From Mesorhizobium sp. LHD-90 (GTDB lineage: Bacteria > Pseudomonadota > Alphaproteobacteria > Rhizobiales > Rhizobiaceae): a stretch of DNA of 64,000 nt. Shown in pieces: positions 8,498 through 18,000 of the stretch. Below the pieces are notes generated by a model. It was not told the DNA's origin and ran no database searches. It saw only the letters and a program-made list of their open reading frames with translations. The DNA is taken from NCBI RefSeq assembly GCF_030929505.1, contig NZ_JAVFVV010000006.1, positions 288,434 to 352,433 of the forward strand, given 5' to 3'. The number at the start of each line of letters is the position of its first letter. Position 1 is the stretch's first letter. A program made the translations under genes and the position numbers.

Positions 8498-10318
8498 TTA
8501 GTTAGGCTTCCGCCACCACACCGGCAACTGGTAGCCGTAGAGCGAGGTCTCGGCCGGATGATCCAGATAGGTCCAGTAGGCGAGATATTGCTTCGGGTTG
8601 TATTGCATCGGCACCATGTAGGCGCCGGAGATCAGCAGCCGGTCGAGCGCCCTGACCGTCGCGACGAAGTCGTCCTTGTCACGGGCGTTCAGCATCGCCT
8701 CGATCACCGCGTCGATGGCCGGGCTGGCCACGCCGGCGAGATTGAACGAGCCCTCGCGGTCGGCCGATTCCGACCCCCATCGGCCGATCTGCTCGATGCC
8801 GGGCGACAGCGAGCCGGTGAAACCGGTCGCGCCGATCAGCATGTCGAAGTTGAAGCGCTGCTTGCGCATCTGGATCTGGTCGGCCTCCAGCGCGCGGATC
8901 GACACGGCGATGCCGATTCTCGCCAGCGTGCGCTGATAGACGGCGGCGAGCCGCTGCTCGCTGTCGGAGGAAGTGAGGATCTCGAAGGCGAGTGGCTGCC
9001 CGTCCGGACCGGCCAGCGTGTTGCCGTCGAGCGAATATCCAGCCGTCTTGAGCAGGTCGAGCGCCGCCTTCAGTACTTTGCGGTCGCGGCCCGAACCGTC
9101 GGTTTCGGCCGGCCGCCAGGTCCCGTCCATCACCTCGGGGGTGACCGCGTCGGGGAAGGGGGCGAGCAATGCCCTTTCCTTGTCGCCGGCCGGCCGTCCG
9201 AGCGCGGAGAGTTCGGAATTCTGCCAGTAGCTCGCCAGCCGGTCGTAGCGGCCGTCGAACATGTTCTTGTTCACCCATTCGAAGTCGTAGAGCATGCCCA
9301 GCGCGCGGCGCACGCGGGGGTCGGAAAATTTTGGCAGGCGCGTGTTGAACAGGAAACCGGTGACCACCGGCGGCACGCCCGTCTCGAACTCGCCGACCGT
9401 GACGCGGCCGTCCTTCAGGGCGGGGAACTCGAAGTCGCGTTTCAGCTTGACCGGATCGGCGACCGGGTAGACCGAGCAGATGCCCTTCTTGAAGGCCTCG
9501 AACAGCGAATTGTCGTTGAGGAAATATTCGATGCCGACGGTGTCGTAATTGTCGAAGCCGCGCTTGGAGGGCAGGTCACGCGCCCAATAGTCGGGGTTGC
9601 GCTTGTAGGTGATGCGTTCGCCCGGCACGACCTTGTCGATCAGGTACGGCCCGCTGCCGGTGACGGGCTTCAGCGTGGTCTGGTCGAACGTGTCCTTGCT
9701 GAAGGCATGTTTCGGCACGATCGGCGTCATCGCGATAATCAGCGGGAATTCACGGTCGGCGTTTTCGTTGAAGGTGAAGCGGACCGACAGCGGACCGGTT
9801 TTTTCCAGCTTCGCGACGGCCTTCATGCGGTCGCTGTAGGGCGGGCGGCCCTTTTCGGTGAAGATGTCGTAGGTGAACAGCACGTCCTCGGGCGTGACCG
9901 GCTGGCCGTCGGACCATCTTGCGTTGGGGTTGAGGTTGAAGGTCGCGACCTTGCGGTCGGGCGTGATGTCGACCGATTCCGCCAGCAGGCCGTAGAGCGA
10001 GAACGGTTCGCCGGCATTGCGCTGCATCAGCGGCTCGAACACCAGGTTGCCGTAGAGCACGTCGATCACGCCGCGCGCCGTGGTGCGCAGGCTCTTGATG
10101 ATGAACGGGTTGAGGTTGTCGAAGCTGCCGACCACGCAATAGGTGACACCGCCGCCCTTGGGCGCGTCGGGGTTTGCATAGGGAAAATGCGAAAAATTTT
10201 CCGGCAGCGCCGGCTCGCCCTGCATGGCGATGGCGTGCTTCGGCTCGGCCGAGCCGGCAGCCGGCAGCAGCATGGAGGCAAGGCTTGCGGCGATCAGCGC
10301 AAGGATTGTTCTGTGCAT
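8498..10318 (-). CDS. ABC transporter substrate-binding protein, family 5 (oligopeptide type)
   Basis: A 606-aa periplasmic binding protein of the SBP_bac_5 family, the size and type of YejA-like oligopeptide receptors. It has a clear signal peptide (MHRTILALIAASLASMLLPAAGSA, cleavage about residue 24). The mature start has FSHFPYANPDAPKGG, and GSFDNLNPFI, WSDGQPVTPEDVLFTYD and the SYWQNSELS region follow, all typical of peptide-binding SBPs. The ATG at 10318 puts the signal peptide at the N-terminus; an upstream extension to 10498 is non-coding in character. No permease or ATPase genes are adjacent, so it is an orphan receptor or its partners lie elsewhere. Confidence 0.9.
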   Translation of the reverse strand: MHRTILALIAASLASMLLPAAGSAEPKHAIAMQGEPALPENFSHFPYANPDAPKGGGVTYCVVGSFDNLNPFIIKSLRTTARGVIDVLYGNLVFEPLMQRNAGEPFSLYGLLAESVDITPDRKVATFNLNPNARWSDGQPVTPEDVLFTYDIFTEKGRPPYSDRMKAVAKLEKTGPLSVRFTFNENADREFPLIIAMTPIVPKHAFSKDTFDQTTLKPVTGSGPYLIDKVVPGERITYKRNPDYWARDLPSKRGFDNYDTVGIEYFLNDNSLFEAFKKGICSVYPVADPVKLKRDFEFPALKDGRVTVGEFETGVPPVVTGFLFNTRLPKFSDPRVRRALGMLYDFEWVNKNMFDGRYDRLASYWQNSELSALGRPAGDKERALLAPFPDAVTPEVMDGTWRPAETDGSGRDRKVLKAALDLLKTAGYSLDGNTLAGPDGQPLAFEILTSSDSEQRLAAVYQRTLARIGIAVSIRALEADQIQMRKQRFNFDMLIGATGFTGSLSPGIEQIGRWGSESADREGSFNLAGVASPAIDAVIEAMLNARDKDDFVATVRALDRLLISGAYMVPMQYNPKQYLAYWTYLDHPAETSLYGYQLPVWWRKPN

Positions 10319-10548
10319 ATGCGAAGTCCCGGAGGGATCGATTGATTCGCAATTCACACTATCACGATGTCGACAGTGTGGGGGTATCGGCGCGACCGCA
10401 GACTTTACCGTGCGATGGGCTGGATTTACGGCGGCGACCGATGTAACACCCGTGCCCGAGTCATGCTGTTGCCGCATTTTGGCAACAGGTAGCGGCAATA
10501 CACGGCGACAACTGCCGTTTCCCGGATCGTTGAGAGGAAAAGGACAAG

Positions 10549-11175
10549 ATGACGAGCTTGAAGACCGATCGCTTCCGTCTGTCGGTGCTGTCAGCCGGCG
10601 TCGTCGGCGTACTCGCCGCAGGGCTCGCGCCCGCGGCGGCGCAGCAGGGCCAGGCGCCGCAGGGCTGGTTCAAGGCCTGCGCCAAGCAGGAAGAAGTCGA
10701 CATCTGCAACGTGCAGAACATCGTGACCGCCGGCAACGGTCAGTTGGTCACCGGCCTGAGCCTGATCGAGCTCAAGGGCAAGGTCAACCGCAAGGTCTTC
10801 CAGGTGACGGTTCCCACCGGCCGCCTCGTACCTCCCGGCGTCGGCCTGCAGGTCAATGGCGGCAAGGCGCAGAAGCTCGACTACGTGATCTGCTTCCAGG
10901 ATCGCTGCGTGGCCGAGGTGCAGTTGACGGACGCGCTGGTCAATTCGTTCAAGAAGGGCAACGAGCTGACGCTGACCTCCATCAACTTCCAGAACCAGCC
11001 GAACCCGGTGAAGGTTTCGCTGCAGGGTTTCACCGGCGCCTATGACGGTCCGCCGATGCAGCAGTCGGACGTCGCCGACCGCCAGAAGAAGCTGCAGGAC
11101 TTCGTTTCCAAGAACAACGAGGACTTCGCCAAGAAGCTCAAGGAAGAGCAGGACAAGGCCAAGACCGCCAACTGA
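10549..11175 (+). CDS. Invasion-associated locus B (IalB) family protein
   Basis: A 208-aa secreted protein with an N-terminal signal peptide (cleavage near APAAA at about residue 31). The IalB domain follows: GWFKACAKQEEVDICN, then VTVPTGRLVPPGVGLQVN, CFQDRCVAEVQL and the LTLTSINFQNQPNPVKVSLQGF segment. Two cysteine pairs (CxxxxxxxxC and CxxxxC) probably form disulfides. The family is named after the Bartonella invasion locus but is widespread in free-living rhizobia, where its role is unclear. The C-terminal tail is a charged, Lys/Glu-rich probable coiled coil. A good SD (GAGAGGAAA) precedes the ATG. Confidence 0.9.
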   Translation: MTSLKTDRFRLSVLSAGVVGVLAAGLAPAAAQQGQAPQGWFKACAKQEEVDICNVQNIVTAGNGQLVTGLSLIELKGKVNRKVFQVTVPTGRLVPPGVGLQVNGGKAQKLDYVICFQDRCVAEVQLTDALVNSFKKGNELTLTSINFQNQPNPVKVSLQGFTGAYDGPPMQQSDVADRQKKLQDFVSKNNEDFAKKLKEEQDKAKTAN

Positions 11176-11254
11176 TCTGGCCGCGGATGCGGCGGGCAGG
11201 ACGGGTTCCTCCCGGTCCGCCGCGGTCGCCTCGACATCGTTTCGCACGACCCAT

Positions 11255-11281
11255 GACCCGCCGCATCCCGGCGGGTCTTTT
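11255..11281 (+). terminator. Rho-independent terminator after ialB-like gene
   Basis: Perfect 9-bp arms GACCCGCCG (11255-11263) and CGGCGGGTC (11269-11277) with a 5-base loop, followed by TTTTCG. It lies 80 bases past the stop of the IalB-family gene. Confidence 0.85.
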
Positions 11282-11413
11282 CGTCGCGGCCATCGCTACG
11301 AAAGCACGGCAGGATTTGGCGCAAAGAGTGTAGCGGCGGCCGTTCGTCTATAGTATCTGCCGGCACGTCCTGATCGTCCACGCGCTCGAAGCGCCCATCG
11401 AGGATTTGCCGCC

Positions 11414-12727
11414 ATGGCCGTCGCCTCCGCCGTTTCAAATCATCTCGAGACCTTCTTCTCGGCTTCGCTCGCGGATGCCGATCCGGAGATCTTCGGTTCG
11501 ATCCGTTCCGAACTCGGCCGGCAACGGCACGAGATCGAGCTGATCGCTTCCGAAAACATCGTGTCGCGCGCAGTGCTGGAGGCGCAAGGCTCGATCATGA
11601 CCAACAAATACGCCGAGGGGTATCCGGGCAAGCGCTACTATGGCGGCTGCCAGTTCGTCGACATTGCCGAGCAACTGGCGATCGACCGGGCCAAGAAGCT
11701 TTTCGGCTGCAACTTCGCCAACGTCCAGCCGAACTCCGGCAGCCAGATGAACCAGGCGGTGTTTTTGGCGCTGCTGCAGCCGGGCGACACGTTCATGGGC
11801 CTCGACCTCAATTCCGGCGGGCACCTGACCCACGGCTCGCCGGTCAACATGAGCGGAAAGTGGTTCAAGGTCGTCTCCTACGGCGTGCGTCCGGACGACC
11901 ACCTGCTCGACATGGACGAGATCGAGAGAAAGGCGCATGAGGCCAGGCCAAAGCTGATCCTGGCCGGCGGCACCGCCTATTCGCGCGTCTGGGACTGGAA
12001 GCGGTTCCGCGAGATCGCCGACGCGGTCGGCGCCTATCTGATGGTCGACATGGCGCATATCGCCGGCCTCGTCGCCGGCGGCGCGCACCCGTCGCCGCTG
12101 CCGCACGCCCATGTCGTGACCACGACGACGCACAAGTCGCTGCGCGGCCCGCGCGGCGGCATGATCCTCACCAACGACGAGGAGATCGCCAAGAAGATGA
12201 ATTCGGCGGTGTTCCCAGGCCTGCAGGGCGGGCCGCTGATGCATGTCATCGCCGCCAAGGCGGTGGCCTTCGGCGAGGCGCTGAAACCGGATTTCAAGGC
12301 CTATGCCCACAACATCGTCGCCAACGCCAAGGCGCTCGCCGACAGCCTGAAGTCGTCGGGCCTCGACATCGTCTCGGGCGGCACGGACAATCATCTCATG
12401 CTCGTCGATCTGCGGCCGAAGAACGCCACGGGAAAACGCGCCGAGGCCGCGCTCGGCCGCGCCAACATCACCTGCAACAAGAACGGCATCCCGTTCGACC
12501 CGGAAAAGCCCTTCGTCACCTCCGGCGTGCGGCTCGGCACCCCGGCCGGCACCACCCGCGGCTTCGGTCCGGCCGAGTTCCGCGAGATCGGCAATCTGAT
12601 CACCGAGGTGCTGGACGGGCTGAAGGCCGCGAATTCCGACGAGGGCAACGCCGGCGTCGAGGCGGCGGTGAAGCAGAAGGTGGTGGCGCTAACGGAGCGT
12701 TTTCCGCTCTATCCGTATCTGGGGTGA
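11414..12727 (+). CDS. glyA: Serine hydroxymethyltransferase
   Basis: A 437-aa PLP enzyme that interconverts serine plus tetrahydrofolate and glycine plus 5,10-methylene-tetrahydrofolate in the cytosol, supplying one-carbon units. Hallmarks: [50 protein letters not shown] and the PLP-lysine motif [13 protein letters not shown] with Lys near residue 241. Length matches bacterial SHMT. It precedes vapBC and nrdR; glyA next to nrdR-ribDE is the usual rhizobial order, so vapBC looks like an insertion into this neighbourhood. Confidence 0.98.
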   Translation: MAVASAVSNHLETFFSASLADADPEIFGSIRSELGRQRHEIELIASENIVSRAVLEAQGSIMTNKYAEGYPGKRYYGGCQFVDIAEQLAIDRAKKLFGCNFANVQPNSGSQMNQAVFLALLQPGDTFMGLDLNSGGHLTHGSPVNMSGKWFKVVSYGVRPDDHLLDMDEIERKAHEARPKLILAGGTAYSRVWDWKRFREIADAVGAYLMVDMAHIAGLVAGGAHPSPLPHAHVVTTTTHKSLRGPRGGMILTNDEEIAKKMNSAVFPGLQGGPLMHVIAAKAVAFGEALKPDFKAYAHNIVANAKALADSLKSSGLDIVSGGTDNHLMLVDLRPKNATGKRAEAALGRANITCNKNGIPFDPEKPFVTSGVRLGTPAGTTRGFGPAEFREIGNLITEVLDGLKAANSDEGNAGVEAAVKQKVVALTERFPLYPYLG

Positions 12728-12757
12728 GGATTGCGGCCCTTGATTCGAAGCGGGCCT

Positions 12758-12787
12758 GGTATTACTTTTTTGCCAAGAGGTAATACC
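12758..12787 (+). promoter_or_regulatory. Inverted-repeat operator upstream of vapBC
   Basis: Perfect 8-bp arms GGTATTAC (12758-12765) and GTAATACC (12780-12787), 14 bases apart, end just before the vapB SD (GGAG at 12788). AbrB/VapB antitoxins typically bind such palindromes to autorepress the operon. The role is inferred from position and symmetry. Confidence 0.7.
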
Positions 12788-12798
12788 GGAGCGTTCCG

Positions 12799-13038
12799 AT
12801 GAGCACCACAGTCACCAGCAAGGGTCAGGTCACCATTCCTAAGGCCGTCCGCGACCGGCTTGGCATCGGGCCGGGCAGCAAGGTCGACTTCAAGGTTGCC
12901 GCGAACGGCGATATCGTCTTGAAGCGTGACGCCGACGAGCAGAATTCCAAGCCGAACCGTTTCACAAAATTTATCGGCTATGCTGGGCCGGGTCCAAGTA
13001 CCGACGAGATCATGGCCATGTGGCGTGGTGACGATTGA
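12799..13038 (+). CDS. vapB: Antitoxin, AbrB/SpoVT (VapB) type
   Basis: A 79-aa protein with an N-terminal SpoVT-AbrB swapped-hairpin DNA-binding domain: STTVTSKGQVTIPKAVRDRLGIGPGSKVDF, residues 2-31. A C-terminal tail (FIGYAGPGPSTDEIMAMWRG) would wrap the toxin. VapB neutralises the PIN-domain RNase encoded next and represses its own promoter, probably through the palindrome at 12758-12787. Its stop overlaps the toxin start (TTGA), so the two are translationally coupled. Confidence 0.88.
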   Translation: MSTTVTSKGQVTIPKAVRDRLGIGPGSKVDFKVAANGDIVLKRDADEQNSKPNRFTKFIGYAGPGPSTDEIMAMWRGDD

Positions 13039-13442
13039 CGCTCGTCGACACCAATGTGCTGCTCGATCTGCTGACTATGGACCCGGTTTGGGTCGAATGG
13101 TCGGTTTCAGCACTTGGCCAAGCCGAGGCGGATGGCCCTCTGGTCATCAACGATGTCGTTTACGCCGAGCTCTCATCGCGGTTTGAGCGTATGGAATCGG
13201 TGGACGCATTCATCAGCGAGAGTCGATTGGAGCTTTTGCCAATGCCGCGCGCCACCTTGTTCCTTGCCGGAAAGGCATTTGCGCGCTACCGAACATTGGG
13301 CGGGACCCGTTCGGGTGTGCTACCGGATTTCTTCATCGGTGCTCATGCTGTTGTTCTTGGCACTCCGATCCTGACCCGCGACCCGCGCCGTTACCGCACC
13401 TACTTCCCGACCGTGTCCTTGATCTCGCCTCCAACTGCCTGA
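13035..13442 (+). CDS. vapC: VapC-type PIN-domain toxin ribonuclease
   Basis: A 135-aa PIN-domain protein beginning at a TTG (13035) that overlaps the vapB stop by four bases. The acidic catalytic positions are present: Asp in [11 protein letters not shown] (residue 5), Glu in VVYAELSS (about 44), Asp in [10 protein letters not shown] (about 98) and the later Asp in [12 protein letters not shown] toxins are Mg-dependent RNases, often cutting tRNA or rRNA. No truncation is seen, so the pair is probably functional. The RNA target cannot be told from sequence. Confidence 0.88.
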   Translation: MTLVDTNVLLDLLTMDPVWVEWSVSALGQAEADGPLVINDVVYAELSSRFERMESVDAFISESRLELLPMPRATLFLAGKAFARYRTLGGTRSGVLPDFFIGAHAVVLGTPILTRDPRRYRTYFPTVSLISPPTA

Positions 13443-13450
13443 GCCTGCTG

Positions 13451-13915
13451 ATGCGCTGCCCCTATTGCCAATCCGAAGACACGCAGGTGAAGGATTCGCG
13501 GCCCGCCGAGGATGGCGCGGCGATCCGTCGCCGGCGCGTCTGCCCGGATTGCGGCGGCCGCTTCACCACCTTCGAGCGGGTGCAGTTGCGCGACCTCGTC
13601 GTCGTCAAGAAATCCGGCCGGAAAGTGCCGTTCAGCCGCGACAAGCTGCTGCGCTCGGTCGAAATCGCGCTGCGCAAGCGCAATGTCGAACCCGATCGCA
13701 TCGACCGCGCGGTCACCGGCATCGTGCGCCAGCTCGAAAGCAGCGGCGAAACCGAAATACCGTCCGGCGAGATCGGCCGCCTGGTGATGGAGGCGCTCAA
13801 GGCGCTCGATGACGTGGCCTATGTCCGCTTCGCCTCGGTCTACCGCAATTTCCGCGAGGCCAAGGATTTTCACGACGTGCTGGGCGAACTCAAGGCCGAC
13901 GAGGACGCCGGCTGA
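13451..13915 (+). CDS. nrdR: Transcriptional repressor NrdR
   Basis: A 154-aa zinc-ribbon/ATP-cone protein that represses ribonucleotide reductase genes by sensing ATP/dATP. Zinc ligands are Cys3, Cys6, Cys31 and Cys34 (MRCPYC...[11 protein letters not shown]). The ATP-cone spans about residues 49-139 ([20 protein letters not shown]...[13 protein letters not shown]). It lies 8 bases after vapC and 3 bases before ribD, and the nrdR-ribD-ribE order is conserved in alphaproteobacteria. NrdR boxes would be expected near nrd genes, which are not in this window. Confidence 0.97.
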   Translation: MRCPYCQSEDTQVKDSRPAEDGAAIRRRRVCPDCGGRFTTFERVQLRDLVVVKKSGRKVPFSRDKLLRSVEIALRKRNVEPDRIDRAVTGIVRQLESSGETEIPSGEIGRLVMEALKALDDVAYVRFASVYRNFREAKDFHDVLGELKADEDAG

Positions 13916-13918
13916 CCG

Positions 13919-15052
13919 ATGTCGGGTAACGTCAAGGCAGCTTCCGTGGTGACGGACGTCGACCGCCGTTTCATGGCGGCGGCGATCCGGCTGTCGCTCT
14001 GGCATGAGGGCCTGACCGGCGAGAATCCGTCGGTCGGCGCGCTTGTGGTGCGGCCGCCAGCGGAAGGTTTTGTCATTGTCGGCCGTGGCGTCACCGCGCT
14101 GGGCGGTCGGCCGCATGCCGAGCTGCAGGCGCTGCATGAGGCCGGCGAGGCGGCGCGCGGCGCCACGGTCTATGCGACGCTGGAACCCTGCTCGCATATC
14201 GGCAAGGCGCCGCCGTGCGCCGACGCGCTGGTCGCTGCGGGAGTCGCCCGCGTGGTCATCGCGACGCTCGATCCGGACAGGCGCGTTGCGGGCAGGGGCG
14301 TTTCCATCCTGGAGCGGGCGGGCATCGAGGTTGCGACCGGATGCCTGGAAGACGAGGCGCGCCGGGCGATGGCGGGCTTTCTGTCGCTGAAGGGCAGGGG
14401 GCGTCCGTTCCTGACGCTGAAACTGGCCGTTTCCGCCGACGGCATGATCGGCCGCAAGGGCGTCGGCCAGGTCTCGATTACCGGCGCGATCGCGCGGCGC
14501 GCGGTGCAGATGATGCGTGTCGAGCACGAGGCGATCATGGTCGGCGCCGGCACCGTCGCCGAGGACGATCCGCTGCTCACCGTTCGCCTCGAAGGGCTGG
14601 AGAAACGCTCGCCGACGCGGGTGATCGTCGATCCGTTCGCGCGCACGCCGACCGGCGCGAAACTGTTCAGGCAGGCGCGGGACTATCCGGTGCTGGTGCT
14701 TGCCAGCGGGAAGGCGCAGCGGTCCAAAGTCGAGGCGCTGCGCGAAAGCGGCGCGGTTGTCCAGACCGTCGCGTCCGACTATCGCGGCCGTTTCGACCCA
14801 CGCGAGATCTTGCGCGTGCTGGGCGTCGTCGGCGTGAAGAGCGTGTTGCTGGAGGGCGGCGCGGAGACGGCGAGTCGGTTTCTGGATTCGGGTCTGGTCG
14901 ATCGGATCGCGCTGTTCGTCGGCGCCTCCACGGTTGGAGACGACGGCATTCCGTCGCCACTGACGGAGGCGACGGTTCCTCCCGGTTTTTCCGTCGCCGC
15001 AACCGGCCGTTACGGCGAGGATCGCCTGATCGAATACGAAAGGACCGATTGA
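13919..15052 (+). CDS. ribD: Bifunctional riboflavin biosynthesis deaminase/reductase RibD
   Basis: This 377-aa enzyme catalyses deamination of the GTP-derived pyrimidine and then reduction of its ribosyl side chain. The N-terminal deaminase has the zinc motifs GGRPHAELQAL and PCSHIGKAPPCADAL. The C-terminal reductase starts around residue 160 (RPFLTLKLAVSADGMIG) and has VLLEGGAETASRFL. Its stop overlaps the ribE start (TGATG), indicating coupling. Length is normal and no defects are seen. Confidence 0.97.
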   Translation: MSGNVKAASVVTDVDRRFMAAAIRLSLWHEGLTGENPSVGALVVRPPAEGFVIVGRGVTALGGRPHAELQALHEAGEAARGATVYATLEPCSHIGKAPPCADALVAAGVARVVIATLDPDRRVAGRGVSILERAGIEVATGCLEDEARRAMAGFLSLKGRGRPFLTLKLAVSADGMIGRKGVGQVSITGAIARRAVQMMRVEHEAIMVGAGTVAEDDPLLTVRLEGLEKRSPTRVIVDPFARTPTGAKLFRQARDYPVLVLASGKAQRSKVEALRESGAVVQTVASDYRGRFDPREILRVLGVVGVKSVLLEGGAETASRFLDSGLVDRIALFVGASTVGDDGIPSPLTEATVPPGFSVAATGRYGEDRLIEYERTD

Positions 15053-15669
15053 TGTTCACGGGCATCGTCACCGACGTCGGCACGATCGAAGCGGCGAAGC
15101 CGCTGGACAAGGGAATGCGGCTGCGTGTCGCCACCAGCTACGATCCGGCCACCATCGCCATAGGCGCGTCGATTTCCACTGGCGGCGTCTGTCTCACCGT
15201 CGTCGAGCTTCCAGACCAGGGCTCGAACCAGCGCTGGTTCGAGGTCGAAGCTTGGGAGGAGGCGCTGCGGCTGACGACTGCCTCCGCCTGGACGGAAGGC
15301 ACCAGGGTCAATCTGGAACGGGCGCTGAAGATCGGCGACGAACTCGGCGGGCACATCGTCTCCGGACATGTCGACGGCATGGCCGAAATCGTTGCGCGCG
15401 AGGAAGAAGGCGAGGCGGTCCGCTTCACGCTGGAGGCGCCGGCGGACCTTGCGAAATTCATCGCGCCGAAGGGTTCCGTCGCACTGGACGGGACATCGCT
15501 GACGGTGAACAAGGTCGAGGGTCGGCGCTTCGACGTGCTTCTGATCCAGCATTCGCTGACCGTCACCACCTGGGGTGAGCGCAAGACAGGCGACAGCGTC
15601 AACCTCGAGGTCGACACGATGGCCCGCTACGCCGCGCGCCTGGCGGAGGCGGCGCAGGAGGGGCTGTGA
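15052..15669 (+). CDS. ribE: Riboflavin synthase alpha chain
   Basis: This 205-aa enzyme dismutates two 6,7-dimethyl-8-ribityllumazine molecules to riboflavin. It begins with the diagnostic MFTGIVTDVG and has two similar lumazine-binding halves: GGVCLTVVE in the first and the GTSLTVNKVEG segment in the second, with GHIVSGHVDG between them. The ATG overlaps the ribD stop by one base. The lumazine synthase gene (ribH) is 1.2 kb downstream past an antisense gene. Confidence 0.97.
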   Translation: MFTGIVTDVGTIEAAKPLDKGMRLRVATSYDPATIAIGASISTGGVCLTVVELPDQGSNQRWFEVEAWEEALRLTTASAWTEGTRVNLERALKIGDELGGHIVSGHVDGMAEIVAREEEGEAVRFTLEAPADLAKFIAPKGSVALDGTSLTVNKVEGRRFDVLLIQHSLTVTTWGERKTGDSVNLEVDTMARYAARLAEAAQEGL

Positions 15670-15718
15670 GGCTCCATATCCAGCTCGCATTTCTCACACC
15701 GGATGTCGCCCGCACCGG

Positions 15719-16681
15719 CTAGCGCTTTCGCGGAAGTTTGCGGATTGGCTCGGCGCGTTCCCCGCTTCGGCCACCGGCCTCTCCGGCGTTGTCCTCCGGC
15801 GGTTCGCCGTCTGAAGGGGGCGTGCCGCCTTCCTCCGGCTCGTCCGCTTCGTCCTCGTCGGCCAGCCTTTCCTCCGGGGTCCGGCTGTCGCTCTTCAGTT
15901 CGTTGCGGGGCTCCGTATCCCTGCCCAGGCCGGTGATGGCCTCGTCCGACAGCAGGCTCAGTTCCCATAACGTCATGTAGATTTCGCGGAAGGGTGTTTC
16001 GGTATCTTCCGGATCATCTTCCACGAACGCCACGAATTTGTATTTGAACCATGATGTCATGTTCGGCGGACGACGCCAGAAGGTCCGGTTCTTGACCAGG
16101 AACATGAAATAGTGGGATCCGATCTGTTTGGGACTGTTGGCCAGGTTCTCGATCTTATCGATCACCGAAAGGCCGATGTTCGAAATCCTGTTGCCATAGG
16201 GAATGGTCGCGGTCGCGCCTCTGAGGGACGACTCCGCCGTATCCGCGAATTCCGACACGATGACCTTCGCGATCGGCTCCGACTGGTCGTAGGCGCGCAC
16301 GACCAGCTCGGCGGAGCAGGGCAACAGGTTGAGGTAGTCGATTTTGAACACCTCCAGCCCGATCGGGTAGGTATCCGTCAGGTTGATGTTCAGGTCGACA
16401 TTCGGGGCGGCAAAACCCACCGCCTCGCCGTTCCTGATCCCGGCCCCCACGAATTGCGGATCCTCGTCGGCGAAGGGTAGCTCGTATTGGGCCATCACCC
16501 GGAAGGCACTGAGGACGACGGTGAACTTGGTCCATCGCGCCACGCCGCTCGAGATCGGCAGGGTCACGGTCTGGTTCCAGTCAATGATATCGGGGCGGAC
16601 CTGGTCAAAAATGCCGGTCAGCATTTCGCTCTGGACGCGCTTGGCCCAGCGATCGAACGCCGGCGTGTCGATGTAACCCAT
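15719..16681 (-). CDS. Hypothetical protein of unknown family
   Basis: A 320-aa protein with no recognised domain and no signal peptide or membrane segment. It starts MGYIDTPAFDRWAKRVQSEM and has a globular, beta-rich-looking body (TVTLPISSGVARWTKF, NVDLNINLTDTYPIGLEVFK, VIVSEFADTAESSLRG). The C-terminal tail of about 65 residues is strongly acidic and Pro-rich, then basic at the end. The ATG at 16681 follows a G-rich SD (CGGGGGG). It runs antisense between ribE and ribH and interrupts the riboflavin cluster. Composition is like its surroundings. Function unknown. Confidence 0.7.
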   Translation of the reverse strand: MGYIDTPAFDRWAKRVQSEMLTGIFDQVRPDIIDWNQTVTLPISSGVARWTKFTVVLSAFRVMAQYELPFADEDPQFVGAGIRNGEAVGFAAPNVDLNINLTDTYPIGLEVFKIDYLNLLPCSAELVVRAYDQSEPIAKVIVSEFADTAESSLRGATATIPYGNRISNIGLSVIDKIENLANSPKQIGSHYFMFLVKNRTFWRRPPNMTSWFKYKFVAFVEDDPEDTETPFREIYMTLWELSLLSDEAITGLGRDTEPRNELKSDSRTPEERLADEDEADEPEEGGTPPSDGEPPEDNAGEAGGRSGERAEPIRKLPRKR

Positions 16682-16878
16682 CACGCACCCCCCGCGATAA
16701 CGCATCGGATGCCGTGCTGCGACCGTGTCCGGCGATGTTGGTATGCCGGGCACCATGCACGGCAACTGCCCCATGATGCTACGCTCATTGGGCGAACGGA
16801 GCAATTGGTTCGCCAGTTACCAAACAGCTTGCGCGGCTGACGGCTTCGGCCTAAGTGACCGGCGACCCGGAGACCGAC

Positions 16879-17367
16879 ATGGCTGGCATTTCCCAACACG
16901 GCAAGGCTTTCATCCAACCGGAGAAGGCCCACGTCCTGATCATCGAGGCGCGCTACCACGACGCGCTCGCCGATGCTCTGCTCGAAGGCGCCAAGGGAGC
17001 GCTCGACGAGGCGGGAGCGACCTACGATGTCGTGACGGTTCCGGGCGCGCTCGAGATTCCGGCGGTCGTGTCCTTCGCGCTCGACGGTGCCGACGAGGGC
17101 GGCACCGCCTATGACGGCTTCGTGGCGCTCGGGGTGGTCATGCGCGGCGACACCTATCATTTCGACGTGGTCGCCAACGAATCCTCGCGGGGCCTGATGG
17201 ATCTGTCGATCCAGGAATCACTCGCCATCGGCAACGGCATCCTGACCACCGAGAACGAGGAACAGGCCTGGGTGCGCGCCAAGCGCAACGAGGGCGACAA
17301 GGGTGGTTTCGCCGCGCGCGCGGCGCTGACCATGATTGCCTTGCGCGAGCGGCTGGGAGCGCGCTGA
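16879..17367 (+). CDS. ribH: 6,7-dimethyl-8-ribityllumazine synthase
   Basis: This 162-aa enzyme condenses the RibD product with 3,4-dihydroxy-2-butanone 4-phosphate to give lumazine, the RibE substrate. Motifs: [21 protein letters not shown] and [22 protein letters not shown], with the catalytic His at residue 94. The ATG at 16879 has a well-placed CGGAGA SD; a GTG at 16855 would add eight residues. nusB follows three bases downstream. Confidence 0.96.
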   Translation: MAGISQHGKAFIQPEKAHVLIIEARYHDALADALLEGAKGALDEAGATYDVVTVPGALEIPAVVSFALDGADEGGTAYDGFVALGVVMRGDTYHFDVVANESSRGLMDLSIQESLAIGNGILTTENEEQAWVRAKRNEGDKGGFAARAALTMIALRERLGAR

Positions 17368-17370
17368 GCC

Positions 17371-17871
17371 GTGACCAATCCGGCAGAACGCGACGTCCCC
17401 CAGCCCCGCCAGGCGAACAAGCGCGGCGCGGCGCGGCTCGCCGCCGTGCAGGCGCTCTACCAGATGGACGTGGCTGGCGCCGGCCTGCTGGAGATCGCCG
17501 CCGAATACGAGGCGTTCCGGCTGGGCAAGGAAGTCGACGGCGCCACCTATCGCGAGGCCGACGCCCAATGGTTCCGGGCGATCCTGTCTGGCGTGGTCGA
17601 AAACCAGAAGACCGTCGATCCGATCATCCGCCAAGCGCTGACCGAGGACTGGCCGCTGTCCAGGCTCGATTCGACACTGCGCGCCATCCTGCGCGCCGGC
17701 GTCTTCGAGTTGATGGAACGCAAGGACGTGCCGGTCGCCGTCATCGTTTCGGAATATGTCGACATCGCCAAGGCCTTCTATGTGGAAGAGGAACCGAAGC
17801 TGGTGAACGCGGTGCTCGACCGGGTGGCGCGGCGGGTCCGCGGCGAAGGCCGGGGCCGGGATGCGCCGTGA
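17371..17871 (+). CDS. nusB: Transcription antitermination factor NusB
   Basis: A 166-aa all-helical protein that binds boxA RNA with S10/NusE to promote rRNA antitermination. Typical segments: [17 protein letters not shown] at the N-terminus, [19 protein letters not shown] in the middle and [15 protein letters not shown] at the C-terminus. Start is GTG, three bases after ribH; ribH-nusB is a conserved pair. Length is normal. Confidence 0.96.
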   Translation: MTNPAERDVPQPRQANKRGAARLAAVQALYQMDVAGAGLLEIAAEYEAFRLGKEVDGATYREADAQWFRAILSGVVENQKTVDPIIRQALTEDWPLSRLDSTLRAILRAGVFELMERKDVPVAVIVSEYVDIAKAFYVEEEPKLVNAVLDRVARRVRGEGRGRDAP

Positions 17872-18000
17872 TCGGCGCACGGACGCAGAACAGGTTCGAG
17901 GGTTTACAGCTCGTATACTATGTTTCGATCCGGCTATTCGCTTTTAACGACATGATACATGGCCAAAACTAGACTGCCCTCACGGTTCTAGAGGGCGGCT

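Noticed and set aside
8438..10345. Open frame antisense to the binding-protein gene
   Set aside because: Arg/Val/Gly-rich shadow; the opposite strand has a signal peptide and family motifs.
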